Shown one piece after another: positions 26,271-35,790 of a stretch of 64,000 nucleotides of DNA. The position numbers and the translations under genes are program-made. Position 1 is the first letter of the stretch. The number at the start of each line of letters is the position of its first letter. The notes beneath the pieces were generated by a model. That model saw only the letters and a list, made by a program, of their open reading frames with translations. It was not told the DNA's origin and did not search any database. Source of the stretch: Bacteroidota bacterium (GTDB taxonomy: Bacteria; Bacteroidota; Bacteroidia; Bacteroidales; F082); assembly GCA_018830105.1 (NCBI GenBank), contig JAHJTC010000011.1, positions 1-64,000 of the forward strand. The letters are read 5' to 3'.

Positions 26271-27491
26271 TTAGTCCCAGCCTAAAATTTTCCTGAAATC
26301 GTAATCTTTTGGGTTTTCCAGATACAGCTTCGCGGCATCATAATCTTCTTCGCTCAGGTATTGCATGCCATTATTGAAAACCATCTTCGCTTTTTCTCCA
26401 GTCATCTTAACCAAACGGGGCTTAACTTTCCCATCTTTATCGGCAACATCTTTCAAATATAGCGGGGCAGCATCACCGGCAGGATCGGAAGTAACCATAG
26501 CAGCCGTAATGCCTTTATCGAACAGTTCTTTTACACCATAGCCAAGCAGCCCGCAATACATCAGGTCGAATGCAGTGGGTCTTACACAGCGTAACTCATA
26601 GCCAAGTTCAACCGGACGGCTTTTGATGTTAAGCCGGATCTCTTTTAGCTTGTGTTGCAATAACACATTGTAAATATGCGCTTTACTAACATTTCCAAGC
26701 TCTGGATGGCCGTGGTCGTCGTAGGTAAAGTTTACGCCTGAATTCTCTATTTCATCATCTGTCATAAAATGGAAAACGCCTTCACTAACGATAGCAACGC
26801 CATATTCAATGCCCAGCAGTTTGCGCTTTACCATCGAAGAGATAATCAAACGTGTGATGCGGTCGAAGGTGACAGGCACATTATAAAACATCTCAGGTAT
26901 AATAATCATGGGATAATGACAGGCAGCGCCAATGCCAAAGGCCAGGTGTCCGGCTTCACGACCCATGGCCGATACCACAAACCAATTGCCACTTGTACGG
27001 GCGTCTTCATAAACCGTCTGCGCTATTCTAACACCCTCGTCTTTTGCAGAATAATAACCGAAGGTTGGTGAGCCTTCGGGTAATGGAAGGTCATTATCGA
27101 TCGTTTTTGGTACGTGGATGTTCTGTATTTTAACTTTATTCTCTGCCAAATACTGCGAAATGCGATTGGCTGTCGAGGCTGTGTCGTCACCTCCAATAGT
27201 AACAAGCAGCTTTACGTTGTGCTTTAGAAAAAACTTTGTGTTAAACTCACTGTCCTTTGGTTTGTAGCGACTCATCCGCAATGCCGAACCGCCTTGTTTC
27301 TGGATATCATCAGCAAATTCGAAATTGAAAAAAATCATTTCAGGGTTTTCGGCAAAAAGACTTTGATAGCCACCATGTAACCCAATCACCTCATAACCTG
27401 ATTTTAAAAACACTTTGGCTACCGTGCTGATTACTGTATTGATGCCCGGCGCTGGTCCGCCGCCTGCCAAGATAACAATGGATGCCTGCAT
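26271..27491 (-). CDS. pfp: 6-phosphofructokinase, PPi-dependent type
   Basis: A 406-aa protein. GGGPAPGINTV opens the domain, the phosphoryl-donor loop reads GGDDTAS, and the catalytic loop is PKTIDNDLPLPEG. In this family GGDD rather than GGDGS, with Lys before TIDND, marks pyrophosphate rather than ATP as donor, so I infer a reversible PPi-PFK of glycolysis. This fits anaerobic Bacteroidota. A TATCTTTG -7 element lies just upstream. The FBPase encoded nearby runs the opposite step. Confidence 0.9.
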   Translation of the reverse strand: MQASIVILAGGGPAPGINTVISTVAKVFLKSGYEVIGLHGGYQSLFAENPEMIFFNFEFADDIQKQGGSALRMSRYKPKDSEFNTKFFLKHNVKLLVTIGGDDTASTANRISQYLAENKVKIQNIHVPKTIDNDLPLPEGSPTFGYYSAKDEGVRIAQTVYEDARTSGNWFVVSAMGREAGHLAFGIGAACHYPMIIIPEMFYNVPVTFDRITRLIISSMVKRKLLGIEYGVAIVSEGVFHFMTDDEIENSGVNFTYDDHGHPELGNVSKAHIYNVLLQHKLKEIRLNIKSRPVELGYELRCVRPTAFDLMYCGLLGYGVKELFDKGITAAMVTSDPAGDAAPLYLKDVADKDGKVKPRLVKMTGEKAKMVFNNGMQYLSEEDYDAAKLYLENPKDYDFRKILGWD

Positions 27492-27508
27492 ATGGTATAA
27501 ATTTTGAG

Positions 27509-27516
27509 CAAAGATA
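27509..27516 (-). promoter_or_regulatory. -7 element for pfp
   Basis: The minus strand reads TATCTTTG, matching TAnnTTTG, 18-25 bp upstream of the pfp ATG. It predicts a leader of about 10-15 nt. Confidence 0.55.
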
Positions 27517-27733
27517 AGGTCTTAAGATTAATGAAAAAAAATATTGCGGTTTTAAAAAATTGGCCATGATGCCTCAACTATAAGCGTTTTTTGGTTGAAA
27601 GCAACCTATAATCAGGAGGTTAAATGCTTGTTGTTATATTTTTTATGTGAACATTGACCGCTTTTTGGTGTTAAAATTAGGCAGGATTTAAACCCTGATA
27701 GCGACTTTTTATCACTAACTAATGAAAAATATA

Positions 27734-27741
27734 TATTTTTG
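27734..27741 (+). promoter_or_regulatory. -7 element for subtilisin gene
   Basis: TATTTTTG matches TAnnTTTG and lies 33 bp before the ATG at 27775. It overlaps the longer open frame's start, which supports the later start. The 27492-27733 stretch upstream holds nothing else recognised. Confidence 0.55.
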
Positions 27742-27774
27742 TTAGCAATAGTTTTACATCAAAATACAAATTAC

Positions 27775-30513
27775 ATGAGATTAAATTTTAAAAACTTAGC
27801 TTTAGTGAGCTTGTTGACAATTGCCTTTGTTTTTCCGGCAATGTCGCAAAATGGCACCAATAAGGCAGCGCTGGAACAGTTAGTTCGCGAACAAAATCGC
27901 GAATGGAAGAAAATGGAAAAACGCGCTCAGGAATATGCTAGTGAAAACCAGCTGGAAATTCGACAGGAACTCGAAGATGGAACCATCATTCAGTTGGTCG
28001 ATGTTATTGATGGCCAGCCTATTTATTATAAAACGGATAACCTTGGAGCAGCTATCACCACCCGCGCCAGTGAATTATGGAGCGGTGGTAGTGTAGGCGT
28101 AATTATTGAAGGAGAGGGATATGAAAATGTTGGTATCTGGGATGGTGGAAAGGTGCGTAATACACACCAGGAATTTAACCAAACCGGAGAGCAGCGTATA
28201 ATTTTGGGAGATAATGCCTCCTCCGTATCTTCCCATGCCACACATGTGGCGGGCACAATCATAGCAGGTGGTGTTAATAGTAATGCACATGGCATGGCGC
28301 CCTTAGCAAAGCTCAAAACCCATGACTGGAACAGTGTAGAGGCTGAGATGGCCTCGGCAGCTTCAGCAGGAATGGAAATCAGTAACCACTCCTGGGGTAT
28401 GATCCGCGGCTGGAATTATGACAATAGCTGGGAGTGGAATGGTAATTCTGCTATTTCTCCTACCGAAGATTACCTCTTTGGGTTTTATAACTCTCAAGCC
28501 AGAACATGGGATATCATTGCCAATAATGCGCCCTATTTCCTGATTGTAAAATCAGCCGGTAACGACCGCGGCGAAGGGCCGGGCAATGCCGGTCAGGGTG
28601 GCGAACCCGAAAAAGATGGTGGTGCCGATGGCTACGACTGTATCGGTGGTTCCGGAAACTCTAAAAACACTCTTACCGTAGGAGCTGTTAACGAAGTGTT
28701 AGACTATACCGGTCCGGGCAGTGTTTCAATGAGTAGCTTCAGTGGCTGGGGTCCTACCGACGATGGCCGTATCAAACCTGATGTTGTTGGCAAAGGCGTC
28801 AATGTCTATTCCTCTACTTCTGGCTCAAATACTTCCTATTCAAGTTATAATGGAACAAGTATGTCGGCTCCTAATGTAACAGGAACCATGGCCTTGTTAC
28901 AACAGCTTTATCAGGAATCACACGACGATCCAATGCGCGCTTCAACACTCAAAGGTTTAGTGATTCATACTGCTGATGAAGCCGGCTCAACTACTGGTCC
29001 GGATTATATTTATGGCTGGGGATTGGTTAATGCAGAAGCTGCTGCCAATATCATTATCGAAGACGATGTGATGCAGAATTCTATTGATGAGGTTTTGTTA
29101 CCTGTTGATGGTACTTACTCACGTGACGTTACCGTATCGGGCGGCAGTCCGCTACGTGTAACGATTAGCTGGACAGATCCACACGGATCCGTTCCTGCTG
29201 CTTCATTAAACCCACGCACCCCTATCTTGGTGCACGACCTCGATTTAAGAGTAGAAGATGAAGATGGAAATATGTTCTTTCCTTATATGCTTGACCCCGA
29301 AAACCCTTCAGCAGCAGCTACCACGACTACCAAAAATAATTTGGATAACGTTGAAATGGTATTTCTTGAAGAAGCTCCTGCCGGAACCTATACCATTTTG
29401 GTAAACCATGACGGCAGCATGAATAACGATCAGGTTTTCTCTATTATCATCAGCGGTATCGACGAATTTACAGGCCTTCCGGATTGTTCAGCAGGCTTGA
29501 TAAGCCCTCTTGATGGTGCTGACGAAGCCTTCCTGAATCATACCATAACATGGAATCCGGCAGCGTTCTCTTCGGGCTATGATGTTTATTTTGGTACTGA
29601 TGGTGAAGGTGCAACGCCTCCAACAAATATCATGAACGGTGAAACCATTACCGACAATTTCTTTGTGCCCAATATGATGCCATCAACAACCTATTATTTG
29701 ATGGTACAGCCTCGTAACAACTTGGGTGTAAATGATGAATGTGTCAATATTTACAGCTTTACGACCATGCCAGCAGAAGCTAATTATCCTTACGTGGAAG
29801 GTGCTGAAGAAGCAGAACATCCAGCCTTACCGGCTCATTGGCAAGCCATGGATTTTGGTAGCATGGAATGGAAAACTACAAACCTGATCGGTTATGAAGG
29901 TGATAAAGCTTTTGCCTGTTTCACCAGTAATGGCCAGCCGGATGCTTTGAATAACTTCCTTATAAGTCCACCTTTCGACGTTGAAAATGGCAAGGAATAC
30001 CTGGTAAGTTTCGCCTACCGCAGTTTCTCTCCGGCAAGCGATGAAGCGCTCAGAATGATCTGGGGAACCAATGCCGATACAATGGAAATGAATGCCAATG
30101 TTGCCTTCGATAATCCTGCCTTCGGTGTACCAAACTGGTTAATGGGCGAAGCACTGATCGTTCCCGAAACAGACGATCATATCTTTATCGGTTTCCATGC
30201 ATATACGGCTAATGGTATGGGCATGTTTATTGACGAAGTAATGGTTCAGGACTGGGGTCCTGTTGGTGTGAACGAAGCGATCGAACGTCAGCTAACTGTT
30301 CGGTATGCTAATGGAGAACTTGACCTGCAGTCGGAACGGGTATTCGAGAAACTTAGAATCACGGCTACCAATGCTGCCGGACAAATGGTTTTGGATACTG
30401 AACTGAACAATGTGCAGCAACACAAACTCAATTTTGCGCCGGATGCAGGAGTTTACCTCATTCAACTGCAAGCAGAAAATATGAACAAAACAGTAAGACT
30501 GTTTATTCAATAA
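27775..30513 (+). CDS. Secreted S8 subtilisin-like protease with T9SS sorting domain
   Basis: 912 aa from MRLNFKNLALVSLL, which gives a proper Sec signal peptide (cleavage after AMSQ). The peptidase S8 triad is Asp123 (GIWDGG), His154 (SSHATHVAGT) and Ser362 (GTSMSAP). After the catalytic domain come a beta-sandwich P-like domain, a fibronectin-like segment, and a cleaved-adhesin/MAM-like domain starting near YPYVEGAEEAEHPALPAHW, as in gingipains. The last ~75 residues (ending GVYLIQLQAENMNKTVRLF) look like a type A T9SS sorting domain, so secretion and outer-surface anchoring through the type IX system are inferred. Confidence 0.92.
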   Translation: MRLNFKNLALVSLLTIAFVFPAMSQNGTNKAALEQLVREQNREWKKMEKRAQEYASENQLEIRQELEDGTIIQLVDVIDGQPIYYKTDNLGAAITTRASELWSGGSVGVIIEGEGYENVGIWDGGKVRNTHQEFNQTGEQRIILGDNASSVSSHATHVAGTIIAGGVNSNAHGMAPLAKLKTHDWNSVEAEMASAASAGMEISNHSWGMIRGWNYDNSWEWNGNSAISPTEDYLFGFYNSQARTWDIIANNAPYFLIVKSAGNDRGEGPGNAGQGGEPEKDGGADGYDCIGGSGNSKNTLTVGAVNEVLDYTGPGSVSMSSFSGWGPTDDGRIKPDVVGKGVNVYSSTSGSNTSYSSYNGTSMSAPNVTGTMALLQQLYQESHDDPMRASTLKGLVIHTADEAGSTTGPDYIYGWGLVNAEAAANIIIEDDVMQNSIDEVLLPVDGTYSRDVTVSGGSPLRVTISWTDPHGSVPAASLNPRTPILVHDLDLRVEDEDGNMFFPYMLDPENPSAAATTTTKNNLDNVEMVFLEEAPAGTYTILVNHDGSMNNDQVFSIIISGIDEFTGLPDCSAGLISPLDGADEAFLNHTITWNPAAFSSGYDVYFGTDGEGATPPTNIMNGETITDNFFVPNMMPSTTYYLMVQPRNNLGVNDECVNIYSFTTMPAEANYPYVEGAEEAEHPALPAHWQAMDFGSMEWKTTNLIGYEGDKAFACFTSNGQPDALNNFLISPPFDVENGKEYLVSFAYRSFSPASDEALRMIWGTNADTMEMNANVAFDNPAFGVPNWLMGEALIVPETDDHIFIGFHAYTANGMGMFIDEVMVQDWGPVGVNEAIERQLTVRYANGELDLQSERVFEKLRITATNAAGQMVLDTELNNVQQHKLNFAPDAGVYLIQLQAENMNKTVRLFIQ

Positions 30514-30532
30514 ATTGACCTAATTAAATTTC

Positions 30533-30568
30533 AAAGCCCTGAGTACATCGGTATTCAGGGCTTTTTTT
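30533..30568 (+). terminator. Intrinsic terminator after subtilisin gene
   Basis: AAAGCCCTGA at 30533-30542 pairs with TCAGGGCTTT at 30555-30564, extended into a seven-T run. It lies 20 bp past the stop. Confidence 0.92.
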
Positions 30569-30656
30569 ATAGATGCCCGATCAATTAAACGAAATACGGT
30601 ATGAAAGGATTGTTGAAGCAAAATTTAGGGACTCAGTTCAGCACTGGCATTGAAAT

Positions 30657-31967
30657 TTAGGGTGTTTTCATTGCCTCTTCAATCAGTTGAATATTGAGCG
30701 ATTTAACGACCAGCTGTAAGGTAGTTCTGCTGCGTTGCTCCAATAAAACCTCGTGATGGTGGGTGAGCTTATCAGCAAGATTTCGGGTGTAATGGCGGAT
30801 GGTAAACAAGGTTAGATGGCTGTTGTAGCGCATTGAGAAAGCTGCTTCCAGTTTATGTTTGAGGCTTTTTAGCTTCAGCTCGTCTTCGTCGAAGCAAACA
30901 GACAAACTCAATGCCGAAGTTTGCATTACATTGATATGTATGCGGGTCTCATCAAAAACACCCAGCAGCCTATGTAAAATATGCTCATTCATAAATGAAA
31001 AATCGCGTGCGCTGATGCTCATCAGTATTTGCTGATCTTTTATGATAAACGATGGGACTGTAACAGCTGGTTCTTCGATATGATCGATCAAACTTGGCGG
31101 CAGATCAGGATGGAGGAAAGATTGTACGCGAAGGCATATTTTGCCGTTTTGAAGTGGTTTTATTGTTTTTGGATGTATCACCGTTGCGCCATAATAAGCC
31201 AGTTCGATGGCTTCGGCATAGGAGATATGGTCAATTTTTTCGCTGTGGGCAAGTCGCTTGGGATCGGCATTGAGTAAGCCGGGAACATCTTTCCAAATTG
31301 TAACTTCTGCGGCTCCTAAGCAATAGGCAATAATGGCGGCCGTAAAATCTGATCCCTCGCGTCCCAGTGTTGTAGTTTCTCCGGTGGATGTGGCGCCAAT
31401 AAACCCCTGTGTGATTAATAAGATGGTGCTTTCATTCAAGGAAACCGCTTCGTTTATTCGTGCGCTACTTTTCTCCCAATCAACATTTGCTGCCCTGAAA
31501 CGGTTGTCTGTCAAGATCAATTGCCGGGCATCAATCGTTTTGACCGAAAGTTGTTGGGAATTTAAAAAATGACTGATAATAGTGGTTGAAAGCAACTCGC
31601 CACAACTGACCGTGGTATCATAATGTTTGTCGTAATCAAGGTGTTTTTTGTCAAGGTCGGCGTCTAACTGATTAAAAATTGTGTTTAACTCAGCACGTAA
31701 CGGCTCGATTTCTGAGCTTGCAAAAAGCGCTTCGGCTATGTCAAAATGAAAGCTTTTAAGCATGGCGAAAAGAGAAGCTTTCACTTCAACTTGATCGTTT
31801 CGGCTGGCCTTTAAAAGCTGCTCAATGGCATTGGTCGTTTTTCCCATGGCAGAAAATACAAGAATAATTTTCTGATTGGGATAGCGCATTAAAATCTGAT
31901 ACAGATTTCGAACAGCAGCAGCATTTTTAACAGAGGCTCCACCAAACTTATAAACTTTTCGCGACAT
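30657..31967 (-). CDS. lysC: Aspartate kinase
   Basis: 436 aa from MSRKVYKFGGASV (ATG at 31967); the longer frame's start at 31988 is less likely. Motifs: KFGGASVKNA, TLGREGSDFTAA, WKDVPGLLNADP, and tandem ACT regulatory modules after residue ~290 (ISARDFSFMNEHIL, INVMQTSALSLSVCFD). It phosphorylates aspartate for Lys, Thr and Met synthesis. It is monofunctional: no homoserine dehydrogenase domain follows, unlike the fused enzymes common in the phylum. It diverges from fbp. Confidence 0.92.
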   Translation of the reverse strand: MSRKVYKFGGASVKNAAAVRNLYQILMRYPNQKIILVFSAMGKTTNAIEQLLKASRNDQVEVKASLFAMLKSFHFDIAEALFASSEIEPLRAELNTIFNQLDADLDKKHLDYDKHYDTTVSCGELLSTTIISHFLNSQQLSVKTIDARQLILTDNRFRAANVDWEKSSARINEAVSLNESTILLITQGFIGATSTGETTTLGREGSDFTAAIIAYCLGAAEVTIWKDVPGLLNADPKRLAHSEKIDHISYAEAIELAYYGATVIHPKTIKPLQNGKICLRVQSFLHPDLPPSLIDHIEEPAVTVPSFIIKDQQILMSISARDFSFMNEHILHRLLGVFDETRIHINVMQTSALSLSVCFDEDELKLKSLKHKLEAAFSMRYNSHLTLFTIRHYTRNLADKLTHHHEVLLEQRSRTTLQLVVKSLNIQLIEEAMKTP

Positions 31968-31992
31968 AGGCTTTTGATTAGGAATCAAAAAA

Positions 31993-32021
31993 CAAAGGTA
32001 CTACATTTGTGCCTCGACAAA
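31993..32021 (-). promoter_or_regulatory. Promoter for lysC
   Basis: On the minus strand TTTG (32021-32018), a 17-nt spacer, then TACCTTTG (32000-31993), a good Bacteroidota -33/-7 pair 26 bp ahead of the ATG. This supports the start at 31967. Confidence 0.65.
32002..32009 (+). promoter_or_regulatory. -7 element for fbp
   Basis: TACATTTG matches TAnnTTTG on the plus strand. It overlaps the divergent lysC promoter region, so the two genes may compete for polymerase. The predicted fbp leader is about 100 nt. Confidence 0.5.
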
Positions 32022-32117
32022 AATTTGCTTGCGACTCCTTGATTATCAAGTCTATCGCAAGCCTGTTTTTTTTCGCAATCGTTTGAAATTCAATGCCAAT
32101 CAATTGTAAAATCACCT

Positions 32118-33149
32118 ATGAAAACACTTGTAGAATTTGTTTGGGAGCAACAGGAAAATGTTAAATATGCAACAGGAGAGTTCTCTCGTTTGCTCAACGA
32201 TATTGGAATTGCAGCCAAAATTGTTAACCGCGATGTGAATCGTGCGGGCTTGTCAGGAATTTTAGGCTTCGAAGGAAGTGTAAATGTGCAAGGCGAAAAC
32301 CAGAAAAAGCTCGACGTGATGGCCAATAATGAGTTTATCAAAGCCTTGCGCAGTGGTAAACAATGTGCCGCTATCATTTCCGAGGAAAATGATGATGTTG
32401 TGCTCTTTGATGATGAAACAACCCGTAATGCCAAATATATAGTGGCACTTGATCCGCTTGATGGATCTTCAAATATTGAGGTAAACGTGCCTATTGGGAC
32501 AATCTTTGCCATATACAAGCGCAAATCTGTCGGCACATTAATTACCCGTGAAGACGTTCTTCAGGCTGGAACCGAGTTGGTTTGCGGCGGATATATTATT
32601 TACGGTTCCTCCACCATGCTGGTTTATACTACAGGTCAAGGTGTTAATGGTTTTACTTATGATCCAACCTGTGGCTTGTTTGTGCTTTCGCACGAGAATA
32701 TTAAAATTGGTGACGAGGGAGGCATTTACTCCATCAATGAAGCCAATTATATATATTTCCCCGAAGGTGTAAAAAAGTACATCAAATATTGTCAGGAAGA
32801 TGATCCTGAAACCAACCGCCCCTATACCGCGCGTTATATTGGTTCGCTGGTGTCCGATTTTCATCGCAATCTGCTCAGAGGTGGCATCTATATCTATCCC
32901 GGCACCTTAAAAAACCCCAAAGGAAAATTGCGGCTGATGTATGAATGTGTTCCGGTTGCTTTCTTGGCCGAACAGGCCGGTGGCAAGGCTTCTGATGGTT
33001 TCAAGCGCATTTTGGATATGAATCCTGAGGAGATTCATCAGCGCTGTCCACTTTTTATTGGCTCAAAAGCAATGGTAGAAAAAGCGGAAAAGCTGATGCA
33101 GGAATACAGTAGCGACTTCCAAAAGATAGCTATGGAAAAACAGGCTTAA
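32118..33149 (+). CDS. fbp: Fructose-1,6-bisphosphatase, class I
   Basis: A 343-aa protein with the class I motifs: IISEENDD (metal Glu), [47 protein letters not shown], and [25 protein letters not shown]. It hydrolyses fructose 1,6-bisphosphate in gluconeogenesis. It is full length with no anomalies. Its stop lies 9 bp from the convergent O-methyltransferase gene. Confidence 0.96.
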   Translation: MKTLVEFVWEQQENVKYATGEFSRLLNDIGIAAKIVNRDVNRAGLSGILGFEGSVNVQGENQKKLDVMANNEFIKALRSGKQCAAIISEENDDVVLFDDETTRNAKYIVALDPLDGSSNIEVNVPIGTIFAIYKRKSVGTLITREDVLQAGTELVCGGYIIYGSSTMLVYTTGQGVNGFTYDPTCGLFVLSHENIKIGDEGGIYSINEANYIYFPEGVKKYIKYCQEDDPETNRPYTARYIGSLVSDFHRNLLRGGIYIYPGTLKNPKGKLRLMYECVPVAFLAEQAGGKASDGFKRILDMNPEEIHQRCPLFIGSKAMVEKAEKLMQEYSSDFQKIAMEKQA

Positions 33150-33158
33150 CAGCTTGCC

Positions 33159-33797
33159 TTAAACTCCGATTTTTCTTATCATAGCGATGCCATCGCGCAG
33201 AGGCAGGATAATTTGTTCTAAACCTTTGTGATGCAAAACCATGGTGTTGAACTTACGGATGGCAGCCGTTTCCTCGTCATGAATGTCGGGATCGGCCACT
33301 TTACCGCCCCATAAAACATTATCGGCCAAGATGAAACCACCCGTCTTCACCTTGTCAACAATCAAATCCAGGTAGTGTGGATAGTTGCGTTTGTCGGCAT
33401 CGATAAAAACCAGGTCAAAGCTGTTTGAAAGCCCGGGGATAACGGAAAGGGCATCTCCGATGACTAACTCAACGCGTTGTGCTACACCGGCTTTGAGCAG
33501 GTTTTTATGAATGGTGTCTTCATATTCTTCGTTGGATTCAATGGTAATTATCTTGCTTTCGTCAGAAAGTGCCCTGGCCATCGAAATGGTAGAATAAGCC
33601 ATAAATGTCCCGATTTCAAGCACGTATTTTGGCTGGTACATGGCACAAATCATCTCTAGAAATTTGCCCTGAACCGGCCCCGAAAGCATGCGGGGATAAA
33701 GCTGTGTCAAATTGGTATGCCGGTAAATTTCATGAAGAACAGCATCCGCTTTAACGGAATGCTCAATGATGTAATTTTCAATTTTTTGATCAATCAT
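33159..33797 (-). CDS. SAM-dependent O-methyltransferase
   Basis: A 212-aa class I methyltransferase of the catechol/caffeoyl-CoA OMT type. The SAM loop is VLEIGTFMAYSTISMA, with motif II DLVFIDADKRNYPHYLDL and GGFILADNVLWGGKVADP. The Asp and Asn metal ligands (DADK, DNVLW) are present. The substrate is unknown. It overlaps the following gene's end by four bases (ATGA), indicating an operon with the secreted hypothetical upstream. Confidence 0.9.
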   Translation of the reverse strand: MIDQKIENYIIEHSVKADAVLHEIYRHTNLTQLYPRMLSGPVQGKFLEMICAMYQPKYVLEIGTFMAYSTISMARALSDESKIITIESNEEYEDTIHKNLLKAGVAQRVELVIGDALSVIPGLSNSFDLVFIDADKRNYPHYLDLIVDKVKTGGFILADNVLWGGKVADPDIHDEETAAIRKFNTMVLHHKGLEQIILPLRDGIAMIRKIGV

Positions 33798-34363
33798 TGG
33801 AAACGCGTATTAAATACAAATTGAAGGTCAAAACTGCTTGCATTGTTCAACTTGAAAAAGTCATGATTGAAAGGGTATTCCTGATCATTTATTTCGATCA
33901 GCTCGGGACGCAGCACTACAAAACCAATTTCTTCGGGATTAATGCTCTCGCAAATTACTTCAAGCCTGACCTTTTGTCCGCCTGCAATTCCGGTGAATAG
34001 CACAGCTTGTTCGCGGTATAGAAAGCCACTTTTTTTATCAAGCAGCCTAAGCTGAAACCAAATATGGTCAACATAATCTTCGCTCTTGTTTTGTAAGGCA
34101 ATAATTAAGCGTGCCGACTGATAGTATTTTGTAAGTTGCTCGAAAGTAACGACAAAGGCAGAATCATAGCTGGTTTCATCATCAATAATCAAGGGTTTTA
34201 TTTCCGCAACCTGAGCGGGAGGACTGAATATTTCGGTGCCAAACTCAGCGATTTCGGGCTTCTTTTCCTGTGAATAGGTAGCTGGATTCAGCGCTAACAA
34301 AAAGGCGAAAAGCAAAAGTGCCTTGAATATTTTATAGGGTGAAGTGGTGTAAAATGCAAACAC
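33794..34363 (-). CDS. Secreted hypothetical protein
   Basis: 189 aa from a GTG start at 34363; no ATG is available before the signal peptide. A Sec signal (KALLLFAFLLALNPATYS) is followed by a ~155-residue beta-rich domain. No family is recognised. It lies in an operon with the methyltransferase downstream (ATGA overlap) and starts 10 bp after the M16 peptidase stop, so all three may be co-transcribed. Confidence 0.65.
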   Translation of the reverse strand: MFAFYTTSPYKIFKALLLFAFLLALNPATYSQEKKPEIAEFGTEIFSPPAQVAEIKPLIIDDETSYDSAFVVTFEQLTKYYQSARLIIALQNKSEDYVDHIWFQLRLLDKKSGFLYREQAVLFTGIAGGQKVRLEVICESINPEEIGFVVLRPELIEINDQEYPFNHDFFKLNNASSFDLQFVFNTRFQ

Positions 34364-34373
34364 GGTTTTCTAT

Positions 34374-35630
34374 TTAGTTGGATGCGAAATCTTTTTGAGT
34401 TCCTTTATAAATCAGCGTATTAAAATTATCAAAATCAAAAATTTCCTGGGCTACTTCCATCAGTTTTGAGGCATCAGTTTTCAATATTTTCTGTATAATC
34501 TGATTCATATTGTCCACATTATCGAACAACAAATGACTACGGGCAATGGATAGCGTTTCCGAAAGGCCTGACTCAAAACCTATGGCTAACTGCCCGATCA
34601 GTTGTTGCTGGGCGCGATGCAATTGCAGGGAGCCCAATTGTTGATTTTTCAACTTATAAAGTTCTTTATATACCAGCTGCATGGCTTTCTCTGCTGATCG
34701 CGGATCAATACCCAGATAGACCAGAAAAATTCCTGTGTCGGAATAGGCCGTATAATGGGATTCGATATTGTAGGCAAAGCCGTATTTTTCGCGAATATTC
34801 AGATTCAGTCTGGAATTCAGCCCCGGGCCACCCAAAATATTATTGAGTAACACCATGCCATGTTTGTTCGGGTGCTGGCGGTTGTAGCTTTTATTGCCTA
34901 ATATACAGTGGCTCAGGTAGCTGTTTTTTTCTTTTTGGATATGTTGTATTGTTGGGTTGATAACGCTATCTAATTTTGGGGCATGGCCTTTGGCCAAAGT
35001 GTTCCCAAAATATTTTTCCGCTATCTGCCAAAACTTATCGAAAGGAATATCTCCTACCAAGGCCAGAACCATTTGATCAGTGGCATAATTTCTTTTTACA
35101 AAACGAAAAAGAGCATTGCGCGAAAAGGACTTAACAGCTTGTTCGGTGCCCAATATCGGATGGCCGATTGGATGCCCGTCGAAAAGCTGATCTTCAAATT
35201 CATCGAAAATTTCTTCTGAAGGATTATCGCGGTAGGCATTAATTTCATCCAGAACCACCTCTTTTTCTTTTTCCAGCTCCGAGGCCGGAAAGCTTGCCTG
35301 AAAAGCAATATCAGCCAGCAACTCCATGCTGCGTTCTGCATAAATATTAAGAAATGAGGCGTGTATGCAGGTTTCTTCTTTGGTGGTGTAGGCATTGAGC
35401 TCTCCGCCAACATTTTCGAGCCGGCTGAGCACATGATAAGCTTTACGCTTTTTGGTGCCTTTAAAAATCATGTGCTCAATCAGATGGGCAAGACCAAATT
35501 CATGCGCCTGCTCATCGCGCGAGCCGGTATTTACCATCAATGCCAAATGGGCAATCTGCCCGGCTTTCTGACGATGTATCAGCCGTATGCCATTGGGAAG
35601 CCTGCGATAATTATAGCTGTCAGTGATCAT
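34374..35630 (-). CDS. M16 family zinc peptidase
   Basis: A 418-aa protein with the inverted zinc motif HxxEH as HLIEH (FGLAHLIEHMIFKGT, near residue 47) and the distal zinc Glu in ELEKEKEVVLDEI. It has the typical RNYATDQMVLALVGD and GGPGLNSRLNLNIREKYGFAYNI segments. There is no signal peptide, so it is presumably cytoplasmic, like the processing-peptidase-like PqqL/YmxG group. The ATG at 35630 is a good start, with TACTTTTG on the minus strand about 50 bp upstream. Confidence 0.92.
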   Translation of the reverse strand: MITDSYNYRRLPNGIRLIHRQKAGQIAHLALMVNTGSRDEQAHEFGLAHLIEHMIFKGTKKRKAYHVLSRLENVGGELNAYTTKEETCIHASFLNIYAERSMELLADIAFQASFPASELEKEKEVVLDEINAYRDNPSEEIFDEFEDQLFDGHPIGHPILGTEQAVKSFSRNALFRFVKRNYATDQMVLALVGDIPFDKFWQIAEKYFGNTLAKGHAPKLDSVINPTIQHIQKEKNSYLSHCILGNKSYNRQHPNKHGMVLLNNILGGPGLNSRLNLNIREKYGFAYNIESHYTAYSDTGIFLVYLGIDPRSAEKAMQLVYKELYKLKNQQLGSLQLHRAQQQLIGQLAIGFESGLSETLSIARSHLLFDNVDNMNQIIQKILKTDASKLMEVAQEIFDFDNFNTLIYKGTQKDFASN

Positions 35631-35679
35631 AAAGGTGTCATTTTCAACTGTTTTTGCTAAAGTTAGGCAAAACAGATGG

Positions 35680-35687
35680 CAAAAGTA
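35680..35687 (-). promoter_or_regulatory. -7 element for M16 peptidase gene
   Basis: The minus strand reads TACTTTTG, matching TAnnTTTG, 50 bp upstream of the ATG. No clear -33 element. Confidence 0.45.
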
Positions 35688-35754
35688 AGTATTCTAAAGT
35701 GATAAGCATTTTGCAACTTGACATTATCGGTGATGTATTTCATGTTTTTCGGCT

Positions 35755-35762
35755 TATTTTTG
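35755..35762 (+). promoter_or_regulatory. -7 element for DSD1-family gene
   Basis: TATTTTTG matches TAnnTTTG, 28 bp before the ATG at 35791. It is divergent from the M16 peptidase promoter. Confidence 0.5.
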
Positions 35763-35790
35763 TGCTATATATAACCTTACAAACTGCCTG

